Positions 24,598-31,880 of a stretch of DNA of 48,226 bases are shown piece after piece. Within the stretch, counting starts at the first letter, position 1; each line of letters begins with the position of its first letter. The stretch covers positions 64,574-112,799 of the forward strand of contig JACQMY010000035.1 of the NCBI GenBank assembly GCA_016203305.1. The letters are read 5' to 3'. The stretch comes from Candidatus Woesearchaeota archaeon. GTDB taxonomy: Archaea > Nanobdellota > Nanobdellia > Woesearchaeales > ARS49. The notes under the pieces were generated by a model. That model was given only the letters and a program-made list of their open reading frames with translations. It searched no databases and had not been told where the DNA came from. The translations under genes were made by a program, and so were the position numbers.

Positions 24598-25211
24598 TTG
24601 CCACCTGTCAACAAGTCCATGATGGCATCAAGTTTTGACTTGGGCTGTTGACCATTGGCTGTTGGCTTTTGGCCTTTGGCTGTTGGCTCTTGGCCGGTAT
24701 CAGTTGGTAGTGTGTGGTTTGTAGTTTGTAGTTTGTCGTCTTTTGGTTCTTTCTTTGCCTCTGGCTTCGGAGGCTCCTTGCCGAAAGCCTTCGCAACAGA
24801 AGGAACGAGCTTCGAATACAATGCACCCATAGACTTCTCATCAAGACGAACAACAGAAGGCTGCAAAGCAACACCATCCTTCTCCTTGCGAGGCATAACG
24901 TGAAGCATGAAGTGAGGCGCACGCTGGCCAGCAGAAGCGCCATTCGCGACAAAAACAGAGGTGCCTTCACACTTGAAAGCTCGAATAATGGCTTGAGACA
25001 ATTGCTTGGCAACCATGCCAACATGCCCAACAAGAACATCATCCATCTGAGGCATGACAACAACGTGCTTCTTCGTCAAAACAAGAACATGACCCTCAAC
25101 ACCAGGATTAATATCAAGAACAGCAACAACCTGATCGTCCTCATAAACCTTCTTGGTAGGAATCTTACCATTCGCAATATGACAAAAAATACACTGCTCT
25201 TCATCAGCCAT
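24594..25211 (-). CDS. HIT-family protein (copy 1) with heptamer-encoded insertion
   Basis: 205 residues from ATG 25211. TTTTAATATT about 25 bp upstream supports a leaderless start there over the in-frame TTG at 25229. HIT domain 1-125: CIFCHIANGKIPTKKVYEDD, GHVLVLTKKH, and H100-F-M102-L-H104 with MPR after it, so the nucleophile position is again Met. Residues about 155-190 come from 14 uninterrupted heptamers (24642-24739, antisense) and read as Thr/Gln/Pro repeats. A final helix (KLDAIMDLLTGG) resumes normal protein text. Operon with the next HIT gene. Confidence 0.87.
   Translation of the reverse strand: MADEEQCIFCHIANGKIPTKKVYEDDQVVAVLDINPGVEGHVLVLTKKHVVVMPQMDDVLVGHVGMVAKQLSQAIIRAFKCEGTSVFVANGASAGQRAPHFMLHVMPRKEKDGVALQPSVVRLDEKSMGALYSKLVPSVAKAFGKEPPKPEAKKEPKDDKLQTTNHTLPTDTGQEPTAKGQKPTANGQQPKSKLDAIMDLLTGGK
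24642..24739 (+). repeat. Fourteen uninterrupted heptamers within a HIT gene
   Basis: TGGCTGT/TGGCTTT/TGGCCTT-type units run without a slip into TTGTAGT-type units, all inside the coding region of the first HIT protein and antisense to it. The longest exact-phase run inside a gene in this window. Confidence 0.88.
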
Positions 25212-25235
25212 AAGAACTTTATAACCCAAAGAATA

Positions 25236-25531
25236 TTAAAAGGTGTCGGAAGCGTGAGCAGTAAGCCTGGCTTCCTCATTTCTCGCCAGACGAAAATACC
25301 TCGCAAGATAAGATGCGGCACGTGATTGATCCCTCTCTAGAATGTCCAAACCATCCCCAACAATCCCTAACACTCTGCTGCCCACTCAAGATTACCGCCC
25401 CTTTCAACCAATAAATTCACCCGCTCCTGGACAGCGTTGTAAAAAAATTGCTTCCTCGCATCACGGCAATGCAAGTCCAGACTGTACAAAAAACGTACTG
25501 CACACTCTCCCATGCTCAAACACTCATCCAT
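25236..25531 (-). pseudogene. Small helical protein gene split by a -1 frameshift
   Basis: Frame A starts at ATG 25531, 25 bp after a TATA box (TTTATATACT, about 25550-25560), and gives 54 residues of helix-like text (RKQFFYNAVQERVNLLVERGG) ending at 25367. Frame B, shifted by -1, continues 40-50 residues of equally plausible text (VGDGLDILERDQSRAASYLARYFRLARNEEARL) to a stop at 25236. Together they would make a ~100-residue protein. Decay, an assembly error or programmed frameshifting are all possible. No family recognised. Confidence 0.45.
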
Positions 25532-25594
25532 GCAGCCAGGCCACACCAAAAAGTATATAAATGCTATCCCTTTAAAAACATAAAAAGAAGGTGT

Positions 25595-26086
25595 ATGATG
25601 TTTGATCAAAGAGGCATAACGCCACTCGTTGCAACAGTTCTCCTAGTAGCATTCTCAATCGGACTTGGTGCGCTAGTCATGAGCTGGGGAGAAGAGTACA
25701 TTGCTGAAAAAGCAGAATTCACACAAGGCACTGCAGAAGTCAAAAATGCCTGCGATGCAGCAGTAATAAACATCATCAAAATCGGAGGCCAACAACAACT
25801 ATGCCTAGGACCACAAGGAGTCCAAGTCTGGCTGGACAACGGACCTGACGTGGACGTTGTCAACGTGCACGCCCGCATGGTAGGACAAAACGGTGTTGAC
25901 GTAAAAGAAGACATCCTACTGACACCATTGCTAAAAGCAAACGCTGCACGAGCACTAGTACCATACAAACAAGAACTCGGACCACTATTGCAGGTAAAGC
26001 TCACACCAAAAATATTGGAAGGAAACAAAGTAGCAATCTGCGCGCAAAACGCGATTACTGTAGAAAGAGTACAGCCCTGTATCTAA
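25595..26086 (+). CDS. Archaeal type IV pilin-like protein
   Basis: 163 residues from the ATG at 25595 (GAAGG ribosome-binding site, TATA-like CTTTAAAAA at about 25570). The N-terminus MMFDQRGITPLVATVLLVAFSIGLGALVMSWGE is the archaeal pilin pattern: short basic leader, R-G-I-T-P-L-V-A-T-V-L-L, one long hydrophobic helix. The cut by prepilin peptidase would fall near the Gly. The globular C-terminal domain has cysteines in NACDAAV, QLCLGP, ICAQN and QPCI. Upstream in-frame codons are not protein-like. Confidence 0.83.
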   Translation: MMFDQRGITPLVATVLLVAFSIGLGALVMSWGEEYIAEKAEFTQGTAEVKNACDAAVINIIKIGGQQQLCLGPQGVQVWLDNGPDVDVVNVHARMVGQNGVDVKEDILLTPLLKANAARALVPYKQELGPLLQVKLTPKILEGNKVAICAQNAITVERVQPCI

Positions 26087-26094
26087 ATCCAGTT

Positions 26095-26125
26095 TGTAGT
26101 AAGTAGTTTGTTGTTTGTAGCCAGT
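26095..26125 (+). repeat. Short heptamer array between convergent genes
   Basis: TTGTAGT, AAGTAGT, TTGTTGT and TTGTAGC type units lie between the pilin stop and the beta-helix gene stop. Confidence 0.65.
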
Positions 26126-26740
26126 TCACAACAAGCCCTGCAAAAGAACTTCCCTTAGCCTGTTTGGATTCTTCCCTGTTAACTTTTCAACAAGCCAAGA
26201 ATGCATTTCTATCTGAGAAGTCCTAGGCGCGACAAAAGCATTCAACGCGCTCTTACGCTGGTTACAAAAGTTATCTTTACACAACAAGCCAACAACAGGC
26301 TTATTAGTCAAGGACAACACATTATTCCTACTCCTGCTCACCTCAAAAGCAGAACGCAAGCTAACATCATGATTCAAAGTAGCGCTAGACGAAACATTAA
26401 CCAAACGCACACCCACCTTATTACGCACCAAATGATTCTCCTCAAGAATCACGCCAGAGCTATTACGCACCAAAATGCCAGCATCATAGCTAACCAAACG
26501 ACAATTCTTAACAACAACTCCATTCCTATTCTCAATACGAATTCCAATGCCGCCAGACCAGCTCTTCAACACGGCACCATTACAATCCACCATTACCTGA
26601 TCAGCAACAATTGATACCTCTTTGTTCAAATAGAAAACAGCAGTGCACAAAACAGTATCCTTATCCACGCGCATGCCATCCCGTGGAACAACACAAGCAA
26701 ACACGCCAGGCAAAACCAAAAGAAAAACCAACCATTTCAT
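26126..26740 (-). CDS. Secreted right-handed beta-helix (NosD-like) protein
   Basis: 204 residues. Signal peptide MKWLVFLLVLPGVFA, then Cys and parallel beta-helix rungs typical of NosD/CASH proteins (VDCNGAVLKSWSGGIGIRIENRNGVVVKNCRLVSYDAGILVRNSSGVILEENHL spans several rungs). The C-terminal ~60 residues are helical. Surface protein, perhaps carbohydrate-binding. Its start overlaps the previous gene's stop (ATGA). Confidence 0.8.
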   Translation of the reverse strand: MKWLVFLLVLPGVFACVVPRDGMRVDKDTVLCTAVFYLNKEVSIVADQVMVDCNGAVLKSWSGGIGIRIENRNGVVVKNCRLVSYDAGILVRNSSGVILEENHLVRNKVGVRLVNVSSSATLNHDVSLRSAFEVSRSRNNVLSLTNKPVVGLLCKDNFCNQRKSALNAFVAPRTSQIEMHSWLVEKLTGKNPNRLREVLLQGLL

Positions 26741-27558
26741 TTTACAACACGCAAAACCGCCAGCGTAACCAAGTAAAGCAAAACATAAACCAATAATTTA
26801 GCAGGCCAGCTTAGCTTTCTCTGCTCAACTTCCAGAATATCCTGGCCAACAGCGCTCTCCTGAACGACAGCACCAACTGGCGATTGGCCATTATCAGTTG
26901 GTAGTTTGTAGTCAGTAGTTTTTAGAGCATCAGCAGGCGGCGAGTAGTTTGTAGTTTGTAGTTGGTAGTCTGTAGTTTTTAGACCACAATCAGCATCAGT
27001 AACAGGAGAACATTTTGGGCTACAATAGAAATCTCCTGCCTCACAAACATTCATCTCACGGAACTTATTGCACGCGTTCTCCTCACAAAAAGCACGCTCA
27101 ACATTCTTGTTATCCAACATCACAACATTATACTTACTGTTAATAGCGGAAACAGCAAACTGGTAGCTCTTATCACCGTTGTCACGGATCACGTTCTCGA
27201 AAGAGTCAAGCATCCTAATACCAATACGATTCTTCAAAAAAGCATTGTCTTCAACCAAAGAAGAAGTAACATTCTTCAAATACAAACCCTGATTAAATGT
27301 CACAACATTACACTTTCTTATTGTGATATTCGTCGCGTTATCAACACGAACACCAATCTCACTCTGCCCAAGAATTCCACGCAAAACAGCAGTACCGCAG
27401 TCAAAAACAATATTGCTGCCAGCAATCCTGATACCGCTAGGCAAATCATAAGTCTCACTACACAAAGTCATGCTCTCAGTGACAAGCATGCCATCAATCA
27501 CAGGATCGCACGCAAAAACAGCGCTGGCAAACACCAGCAAGAAAAACAACCACTTCAT
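26737..27558 (-). CDS. Membrane-anchored beta-helix protein with heptamer-encoded linker
   Basis: 273 residues from ATG 27558; the in-frame TTG 12 bases earlier is less likely. Signal peptide, then beta-helix rungs paralogous to the next gene (IVFDCGTAVLRGILGQSEIGVRVDNATNITIRKCNVVTFNQGLYL), a Cys-rich stretch (CEAGDFYCSPKCSPVTDADC), a linker of seven-residue repeats (LKTTDYQ, LQTTNYS) encoded by antisense heptamers at 26878-26983, and a C-terminal membrane helix (LLVYVLLYLVTLAVL). The linker would hold the domain away from the membrane. Confidence 0.8.
   Translation of the reverse strand: MKWLFFLLVFASAVFACDPVIDGMLVTESMTLCSETYDLPSGIRIAGSNIVFDCGTAVLRGILGQSEIGVRVDNATNITIRKCNVVTFNQGLYLKNVTSSLVEDNAFLKNRIGIRMLDSFENVIRDNGDKSYQFAVSAINSKYNVVMLDNKNVERAFCEENACNKFREMNVCEAGDFYCSPKCSPVTDADCGLKTTDYQLQTTNYSPPADALKTTDYKLPTDNGQSPVGAVVQESAVGQDILEVEQRKLSWPAKLLVYVLLYLVTLAVLRVVK
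26878..26983 (+). repeat. Two heptamer runs inside a beta-helix gene
   Basis: TGGCGAT to TTTTAGA (26878-26926) and GAGTAGT to TTTTAGA (26942-26983), separated by 15 bases, in the same phase class as the intergenic arrays. Confidence 0.85.
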
Positions 27559-27716
27559 GGCCCGCTCCAAAACACTATTAGCACTGGCAACAAAATGAAA
27601 AACAAAACGACACCAATCACAGCGCTGATCCAGTCAAAACCAACCTCGTACAAGCGCAAACCCCAAAAACCATACGGCAGTATAAACAGAGCATCAATGA
27701 ATGCGCGCAATTTCAC
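27555..27716 (-). CDS. Small two-span membrane protein (53 aa)
   Basis: GTG at 27716 follows AGAGGTG. The peptide begins with a basic patch (MKLRAFIDALFILPYGFWG) and has a second hydrophobic helix (AVIGVVLFFILLPVLIVFW). The stop overlaps the ATG of the beta-helix gene as ATGA, so it is the first gene of a three-gene surface operon. No family recognised. Confidence 0.6.
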   Translation of the reverse strand: MKLRAFIDALFILPYGFWGLRLYEVGFDWISAVIGVVLFFILLPVLIVFWSGP

Positions 27717-27732
27717 AACACACCTCTTTTTG

Positions 27733-27880
27733 GCTATCGGCCTTTAGCGATTGGCTGTTGGCCTGTAGTTTGTAGTAAGTAGTTTTTAGCTGCTTAAAAA
27801 GGCTTTTGTTCAGCGAACAGTGGTTACGGACGAAGGATGAAGGTAGAAGGACGAAGGTATTAGGCGCTGGACGTTAGGAT
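27733..27880 (+). repeat. Heptamer arrays upstream of the surface operon
   Basis: TGGCTAT/TTGGCTG/TAGTTTG-type units at 27733-27790 and AGG-type units (AGGATGA, AGGTAGA, AGGACGA, AGGTATT) at about 27826-27880 fill the gap up to the solute-binding gene stop. Confidence 0.78.
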
Positions 27881-27886
27881 GAAGGT

Positions 27887-28978
27887 TCAATGGTTTTGAA
27901 CAACCGCCTGCCATTTTCCAGTTTCATATCTGAGCAATGCGATCTCCCGCTCTGCGATCTGAGCCCCATTATAGCGCACATTGCCACTTACGCCAGAGTA
28001 ATCCAGTGCCCGCAGGTTGTCAACCACACAACGGCGGTCATCACAGCCGCGATATGCACTCGCCATCTGCATCAGGACATCATAAAAAAGAGCGCTGCCT
28101 CTCAACTGCGTTATCTCGCCTCTCTCTTTGAGTCGTCGTTCAAAACTCATGAACTCAGGAGACGATTCTGAAAGTGCAATGTCAGACCCATATGCGCCTT
28201 TCAACAAGTTGCCATTTCCTTTTATGCTCTCATCACTCCCGCAACCAAGAGTGCCTGCATGAATGTACAACGTCACGTTAAGCCCCTGTTCGCCCATCTG
28301 CTTGTACATCACCTGGCAATCTCCTGACAACGCAGAAGTAACGAGAGCAGAACTCTTGGACTGCCTTATTTTTGCCAACTGTGTTCTAAAATCGGAATCG
28401 CCAAAGGCATACAATTCAGTGACGCTTAGTTTTCGCACGCGCTTTATTCCCTGCTCGCATAACGTCGTCGACTCAGTTGTTGGTCCAAAAAGAGCGATTT
28501 TCGCATGCCCGTCAACAACAGCTTGACGAGCCAAAACTTCACACAGATCAGCACTATCAACATAATCCTTGAATACGAAAGTCTTGTTCTTCGCAAAAGT
28601 AGAGGTCACGCTCACATAAATAGTTGGTATCTGATGTCCTTCGCCAGCAGAAGAAACAAGCGCGCTCAAAGGTGTTGTTTGCGTGAAAAGCGCATCAACA
28701 TCGTCCAGCTCAACCAGCTTTTTAACAACAGCAGCTGCTTTTACGCTATCCCCTCCGGCATCCTCATAGACCACTTTCAAAAGTCGGCCGTTAATCCCTC
28801 CCCCCTTATTTATGTCCTCCACTGCAAGATCAATACCCTGACGAGCATACTCACCATAAAATGCATTCGTCCCGGTCAATGGCAATACAACTCCAAAAAC
28901 GTATGGATCTACGAATTCTTGCGGCGTGCAAGCTACCACCAACAGCAATATGCACACCATTAATCCCCCGTTACGCAT
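27887..28978 (-). CDS. Branched-chain-amino-acid-type solute-binding lipoprotein
   Basis: 363 residues. Lipobox-like LLVVAC (Cys17), then the LivJ/Peripla_BP_6 fold: YVFGVVLPLTGTNAFYGEYARQGIDLAVEDINKGGGINGRLLKVVYEDAGGDSVKA is a textbook N-terminal lobe. It should bind amino acids or a related ligand outside the membrane. No LivHMGF transporter is nearby, so it may be a sensor or use a remote transporter. It is divergent from the TrmB gene and likely controlled by it. The plus strand is not A/C-skewed here. Confidence 0.85.
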   Translation of the reverse strand: MRNGGLMVCILLLVVACTPQEFVDPYVFGVVLPLTGTNAFYGEYARQGIDLAVEDINKGGGINGRLLKVVYEDAGGDSVKAAAVVKKLVELDDVDALFTQTTPLSALVSSAGEGHQIPTIYVSVTSTFAKNKTFVFKDYVDSADLCEVLARQAVVDGHAKIALFGPTTESTTLCEQGIKRVRKLSVTELYAFGDSDFRTQLAKIRQSKSSALVTSALSGDCQVMYKQMGEQGLNVTLYIHAGTLGCGSDESIKGNGNLLKGAYGSDIALSESSPEFMSFERRLKERGEITQLRGSALFYDVLMQMASAYRGCDDRRCVVDNLRALDYSGVSGNVRYNGAQIAEREIALLRYETGKWQAVVQNH

Positions 28979-28995
28979 ATCCCCTTGGGAAAAAA

Positions 28996-29017
28996 TAGAA
29001 ACTTTTATAAGTTTCTA
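28996..29017. promoter_or_regulatory. Perfect palindrome over the TATA box of the TrmB gene
   Basis: Arms TAGAAACTT (28996-29004) and AAGTTTCTA (29009-29017) flank TTAT. The centre CTTTTATAAG is the TATA box 25-30 bp before the ATG at 29036. The element sits in a 57-bp gap shared with the divergent solute-binding gene, so a bound TrmB dimer could close both promoters. Confidence 0.65.
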
Positions 29018-29035
29018 ACAACTTTTAGTGGTTGT

Positions 29036-29785
29036 ATGCTTGAAAGACTCGGAATGCTCGGCCTAGGGAAGTATGAAATCAAGACCTACCAAGCACTCTT
29101 ACAACACGGCCCGCTAAAAGGAGCAGACCTATCGACAGCGGCAGGCGTGCCCTACGGAAAGATCTATCACACCCTCCACCAACTCTCTGAAAAAGGCTTC
29201 ATCAACATTATTGACCAGAAACCCCAACGATTCGCGCCGATAGAACCAGACGTTGCAATTCGCAATGCCGTTCGCCAAAGACAAGAAGATTTAGACCTTG
29301 CCGCAAGAGAATTGCAAGACCAACTTGCCCAGATCAAACGCCTGCCTGGAAAGGAGTCACCGTTGCAAAAGATACAAGTCCTATCAGGAAGATCGCCAAC
29401 CTATGAACTAGGCGAGCTACTATTCCGCAAAGCACAACAACATGTTCGATACATCTTCACCTACGAAGAACGGCCATCATCATTTGTACGTCTCCTTCAC
29501 TCAACTGCCAAACGCGGCGTCAAGATCACCCTGCTCGCAACGCAAAAAACCCCTCAAGCCATCAAGTGGATGAAAGAGGACATCCAGGCAGGAATTGAAG
29601 TCAAATATGCTCCAATTGAGGAAATCAGACTGCAAGTCAGAGACAACCAAGAAGCCAGAATAACCATACGAAACCCGGAAAATCCAACGCAAAAAATAAC
29701 CATCTACTTCCAAAGCCCCGAATTCGCACGCTTTGCAGCAGAATACTTTGACCTCCTCTGGAAAAAAGCACAATCAATACCCTGA
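29036..29785 (+). CDS. TrmB-family transcriptional regulator
   Basis: 249 residues from ATG 29036, chosen by the TATA spacing; an in-frame upstream codon lies inside the operator. N-terminal winged helix: LGKYEIKTYQALLQHGPLKGADLSTAAGVPYGKIYHTLHQLSEKGF, the typical TrmB pattern. Middle coiled helix (residues ~85-115). C-terminal TrmB ligand-binding/PLD-like domain from about 130 (FRKAQQHVRYIFTYEERPSSFVRLLHSTAKRGVKITLLATQ). TrmB proteins sense sugars or related metabolites. The ligand is presumably linked to the divergent binding protein. Confidence 0.9.
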   Translation: MLERLGMLGLGKYEIKTYQALLQHGPLKGADLSTAAGVPYGKIYHTLHQLSEKGFINIIDQKPQRFAPIEPDVAIRNAVRQRQEDLDLAARELQDQLAQIKRLPGKESPLQKIQVLSGRSPTYELGELLFRKAQQHVRYIFTYEERPSSFVRLLHSTAKRGVKITLLATQKTPQAIKWMKEDIQAGIEVKYAPIEEIRLQVRDNQEARITIRNPENPTQKITIYFQSPEFARFAAEYFDLLWKKAQSIP

Positions 29786-29821
29786 GGAAAAGTATAAAAA
29801 GCGCACAACAACCCTGCTTTC

Positions 29822-30019
29822 ATGGAAAAAACCGTCAAAATACTCTACACCAACCACAGAGGAGAAACAGCAACACGCACCATCATCCCGAAAGAACTAA
29901 AGTTTGCAGAAAGCGACTACCACAAACCAGCACAATGGCTCCTGGTGGCGCACGACTGCGATAAAAACGCAGAACGGCATTTCGCATGCAAAGACATCAA
30001 AGCGTGGCGGGTGGAATAA
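29822..30019 (+). CDS. Small WYL-like conserved protein
   Basis: 65 residues. Resembles a widespread small protein with the pattern 'YTNHRGETATRTIIPKELKF... W... QWLLVAHDCDKNAERHFACKDIKAW', which looks like a single WYL-type beta unit (WYL domains bind nucleic-acid-related ligands). TATA box GTATAAAAAG (about 29790-29799) at leaderless spacing. Cytosolic. Function is not established. Confidence 0.6.
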   Translation: MEKTVKILYTNHRGETATRTIIPKELKFAESDYHKPAQWLLVAHDCDKNAERHFACKDIKAWRVE

Positions 30020-30021
30020 GC

Positions 30022-30092
30022 TATTGGCAGTTAGCTGTTAGCCAGTAGTTTGTAGGCTGTTGCCTATTAACATGTGGCCATAGGATGGAGAC
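30022..30092 (+). repeat. Heptamer array broken by the IS element
   Basis: TTGGCAG, TTAGCTG, TTAGCCA, GTAGTTT and related units end at the IS481 left end. The target duplication (30078-30092) is itself array-like sequence. Confidence 0.65.
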
Positions 30093-31046
30093 TGTGTTAT
30101 CCCGTTAGTTTTTCTTCTCGATGATTTAAGTCTTGTCATGTTTTTACCTCATTTTGCGCTGGAACGCCTGCCATGGCGTTTCCAGCTCATCGAAGTTTAA
30201 GCTCATGTGGGGTCTGATATGGTTGTACCAGTGTTGGTATGCTTCCGCTGTTGGGAAGGAGTCTCTGTGTCGTTCGTAGGTGTAGAACGAGCGTTCTACT
30301 TTGCCGTTTGATTGGGGATGTTTGATCCGGCAAAGTATTTGTTTGATGCCGTTGTCGTCGAGGAATTTCTTGAAGTTGTTCTCTCCCCCATTGTTGCTGG
30401 TGAACTGGCTTCCGTGGTCGCTTATGCATTCCTTGATTGGGCCGTATTTGAGGGCTTCTTTCATGCCCTCAATGCTTGCTTCTTGTGTTGGGCTGTCGCG
30501 TTCAAGGATTGCGAGCAGTGCTCTGCTCGCGTCGTCGAGTACTTTGAAGACCCAAATACCATCGTTTGGACGTTGGTGCCAGTCGATGTGTACTGCGGTT
30601 AAGCTGTGCCTTCGTTCGTAGCGAATCCAGTTTTTCTTTCGCACCACTGTTTTGTCTCCTTTCTTGGCAAGGCCCTCGCATAACAAGATTTTGTGAATCT
30701 TGTTATGCGGGATGTGTGTTTGGTAGTCTCGGAAAATAAGCTTTTCCAAAGGCGCGGCAGAAACTTTGTATTGTTCGTGCACCTTTTTCACGACGTGAAC
30801 CTCGGCCTGCGTGATTGACTTTGTAGGCGGCCCCATGCGGGCGCCTACAACAGGGATTTCTCCTGTTCGCTGGTACTCGCTCCAGATCTGATCAACCCTT
30901 CGTTGACTCACTCCTGCCTCTTTTCGTGCTTGGTAGCTGCTCATGCCCTTGTTCTTTTTCTCAAGAATCCTCAGGATCTTTGTTTTGTTCAGCTTCATAC
31001 GAAGCGAACAATCCATATCCTGAGGAAATACTTGTGGGATAACACA
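30093..31046 (-). mobile_element. IS481-family insertion sequence, 954 bp, intact
   Basis: Terminal inverted repeats TGTGTTATCCC (30093-30103) and GGGATAACACA (31036-31046) bound one transposase gene. A perfect 15-bp target duplication CCATAGGATGGAGAC lies at 30078-30092 and 31047-31061. Length, TGT- ends and duplication size fit IS481. Base composition on the plus strand is T/G-rich (line 30361-30420: A8 G16 T22 C14), opposite to the surroundings, so arrival is recent. Confidence 0.9.
30144..31016 (-). CDS. IS481-family DDE transposase
   Basis: 290 residues. N-terminal helix-turn-helix (residues ~25-55, SSYQARKEAGVSQRRVDQIWSEYQ), a second HTH-like part, and an rve/DDE catalytic core with D145 (AVHIDWH), D200 (CISDHGSQFT) and E241 (GKVERSF). 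All three acidic residues and the C-terminal YNHIRPHMSLNFDELETPWQAF signature are intact, so it should be active. Confidence 0.95.
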   Translation of the reverse strand: MDCSLRMKLNKTKILRILEKKNKGMSSYQARKEAGVSQRRVDQIWSEYQRTGEIPVVGARMGPPTKSITQAEVHVVKKVHEQYKVSAAPLEKLIFRDYQTHIPHNKIHKILLCEGLAKKGDKTVVRKKNWIRYERRHSLTAVHIDWHQRPNDGIWVFKVLDDASRALLAILERDSPTQEASIEGMKEALKYGPIKECISDHGSQFTSNNGGENNFKKFLDDNGIKQILCRIKHPQSNGKVERSFYTYERHRDSFPTAEAYQHWYNHIRPHMSLNFDELETPWQAFQRKMR

Positions 31047-31067
31047 CCATAGGATGGAGACAGCAGA

Positions 31068-31076
31068 TTTTTAAAG
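31068..31076 (+). promoter_or_regulatory. TATA box of the NFACT-R gene, next to the IS
   Basis: TTTTTAAAG lies 28 bp before the ATG at 31098 and only 7 bp beyond the right target duplication. The IS therefore inserted just upstream of a promoter that remains whole. Confidence 0.6.
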
Positions 31077-31097
31077 AGAAGTATTCTGATTCGGCAC

Positions 31098-31880
31098 ATG
31101 CAAATCATCCTAAACCTGCGAAAAACACTCGAGCAGAGCGCTAATGAGTCCTTTGAAAAAGCCAAAAAACTCCGCAAAAAAGCAGCAGGAGCTCACGAAA
31201 TCATCAAAAAATTCCAGAAACAGCTAGAAGAACTAGAGAGAAAACAACAACTAGAAGAACAACGAGCAACACCGAAGAAAGAACGCAGAACGCCAGAATG
31301 GTACGAAAAGTTCAGATGGTTTGTATCCAGCGAGGGATTCCTCTGCATTGGCGGAAGAGATGCAACAACAAACGAAATCGTGATAAAAAAACACACTGAT
31401 GCCAACGACATAGTGTTTCACACAGAAATGCCAGGCAGTCCTTTTTTCGTCATCAAAACAGAAGGCAAAAAACCAGGACCTGCAACACTGCAAGAAGTTG
31501 CCGATGCAACAGTCACGTTCAGCAGAGCATGGAAGCTCGGAATGACCGCAGCAGAAGTTTTCAGCGTAACTCCAAACCAGCTAAGCAAAAAAGCACAAAG
31601 CGGAGAATACCTGACAAAAGGAGCATTCATAATCACAGGCAAAAAAACCAGCTACCAAGGAAACATCACAATAGCAGTCTGCAAGCTAGAAGACGGTAAA
31701 ATAATGGCCGGACCAGAGAATGCTGCAAAAGCGCACTCTAAAACAACAATCAAACTACAGCCAGGAAAAGACAAGCCAAGCGATTGCGCCAAAACAATAG
31801 CCAAAAAACTAAACGCAGACGTGGACGACGTACTCCGCGTACTACCTGGAGGAACATGCAGCGTGCCCAAACAGACCTAA
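31098..31880 (+). CDS. NFACT-R domain protein (split Rqc2/NEMF homologue)
   Basis: 260 residues: a coiled coil (~1-60, KLRKKAAGAHEIIKKFQKQLEELERKQQ), then the NFACT-R domain (WYEKFRWFVSSEGFLCIGGRDATTNEIVIKKH..DIVFHTEMPGSPFFVIK). Full archaeal NEMF/RqcH proteins carry an N-terminal NFACT-N half and HhH domain. Here only the C-terminal half exists, so the protein is split or truncated. Likely role: binding stalled ribosome/peptidyl-tRNA complexes. Ends overlapping the YhbY gene by 25 bases. Confidence 0.85.
   Translation: MQIILNLRKTLEQSANESFEKAKKLRKKAAGAHEIIKKFQKQLEELERKQQLEEQRATPKKERRTPEWYEKFRWFVSSEGFLCIGGRDATTNEIVIKKHTDANDIVFHTEMPGSPFFVIKTEGKKPGPATLQEVADATVTFSRAWKLGMTAAEVFSVTPNQLSKKAQSGEYLTKGAFIITGKKTSYQGNITIAVCKLEDGKIMAGPENAAKAHSKTTIKLQPGKDKPSDCAKTIAKKLNADVDDVLRVLPGGTCSVPKQT

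Noticed and set aside
30301-30621. Plus-strand frames inside the IS element
   Set aside because: Antisense to an intact transposase; no promoter or family match. They reflect the T/G-rich composition of the element.
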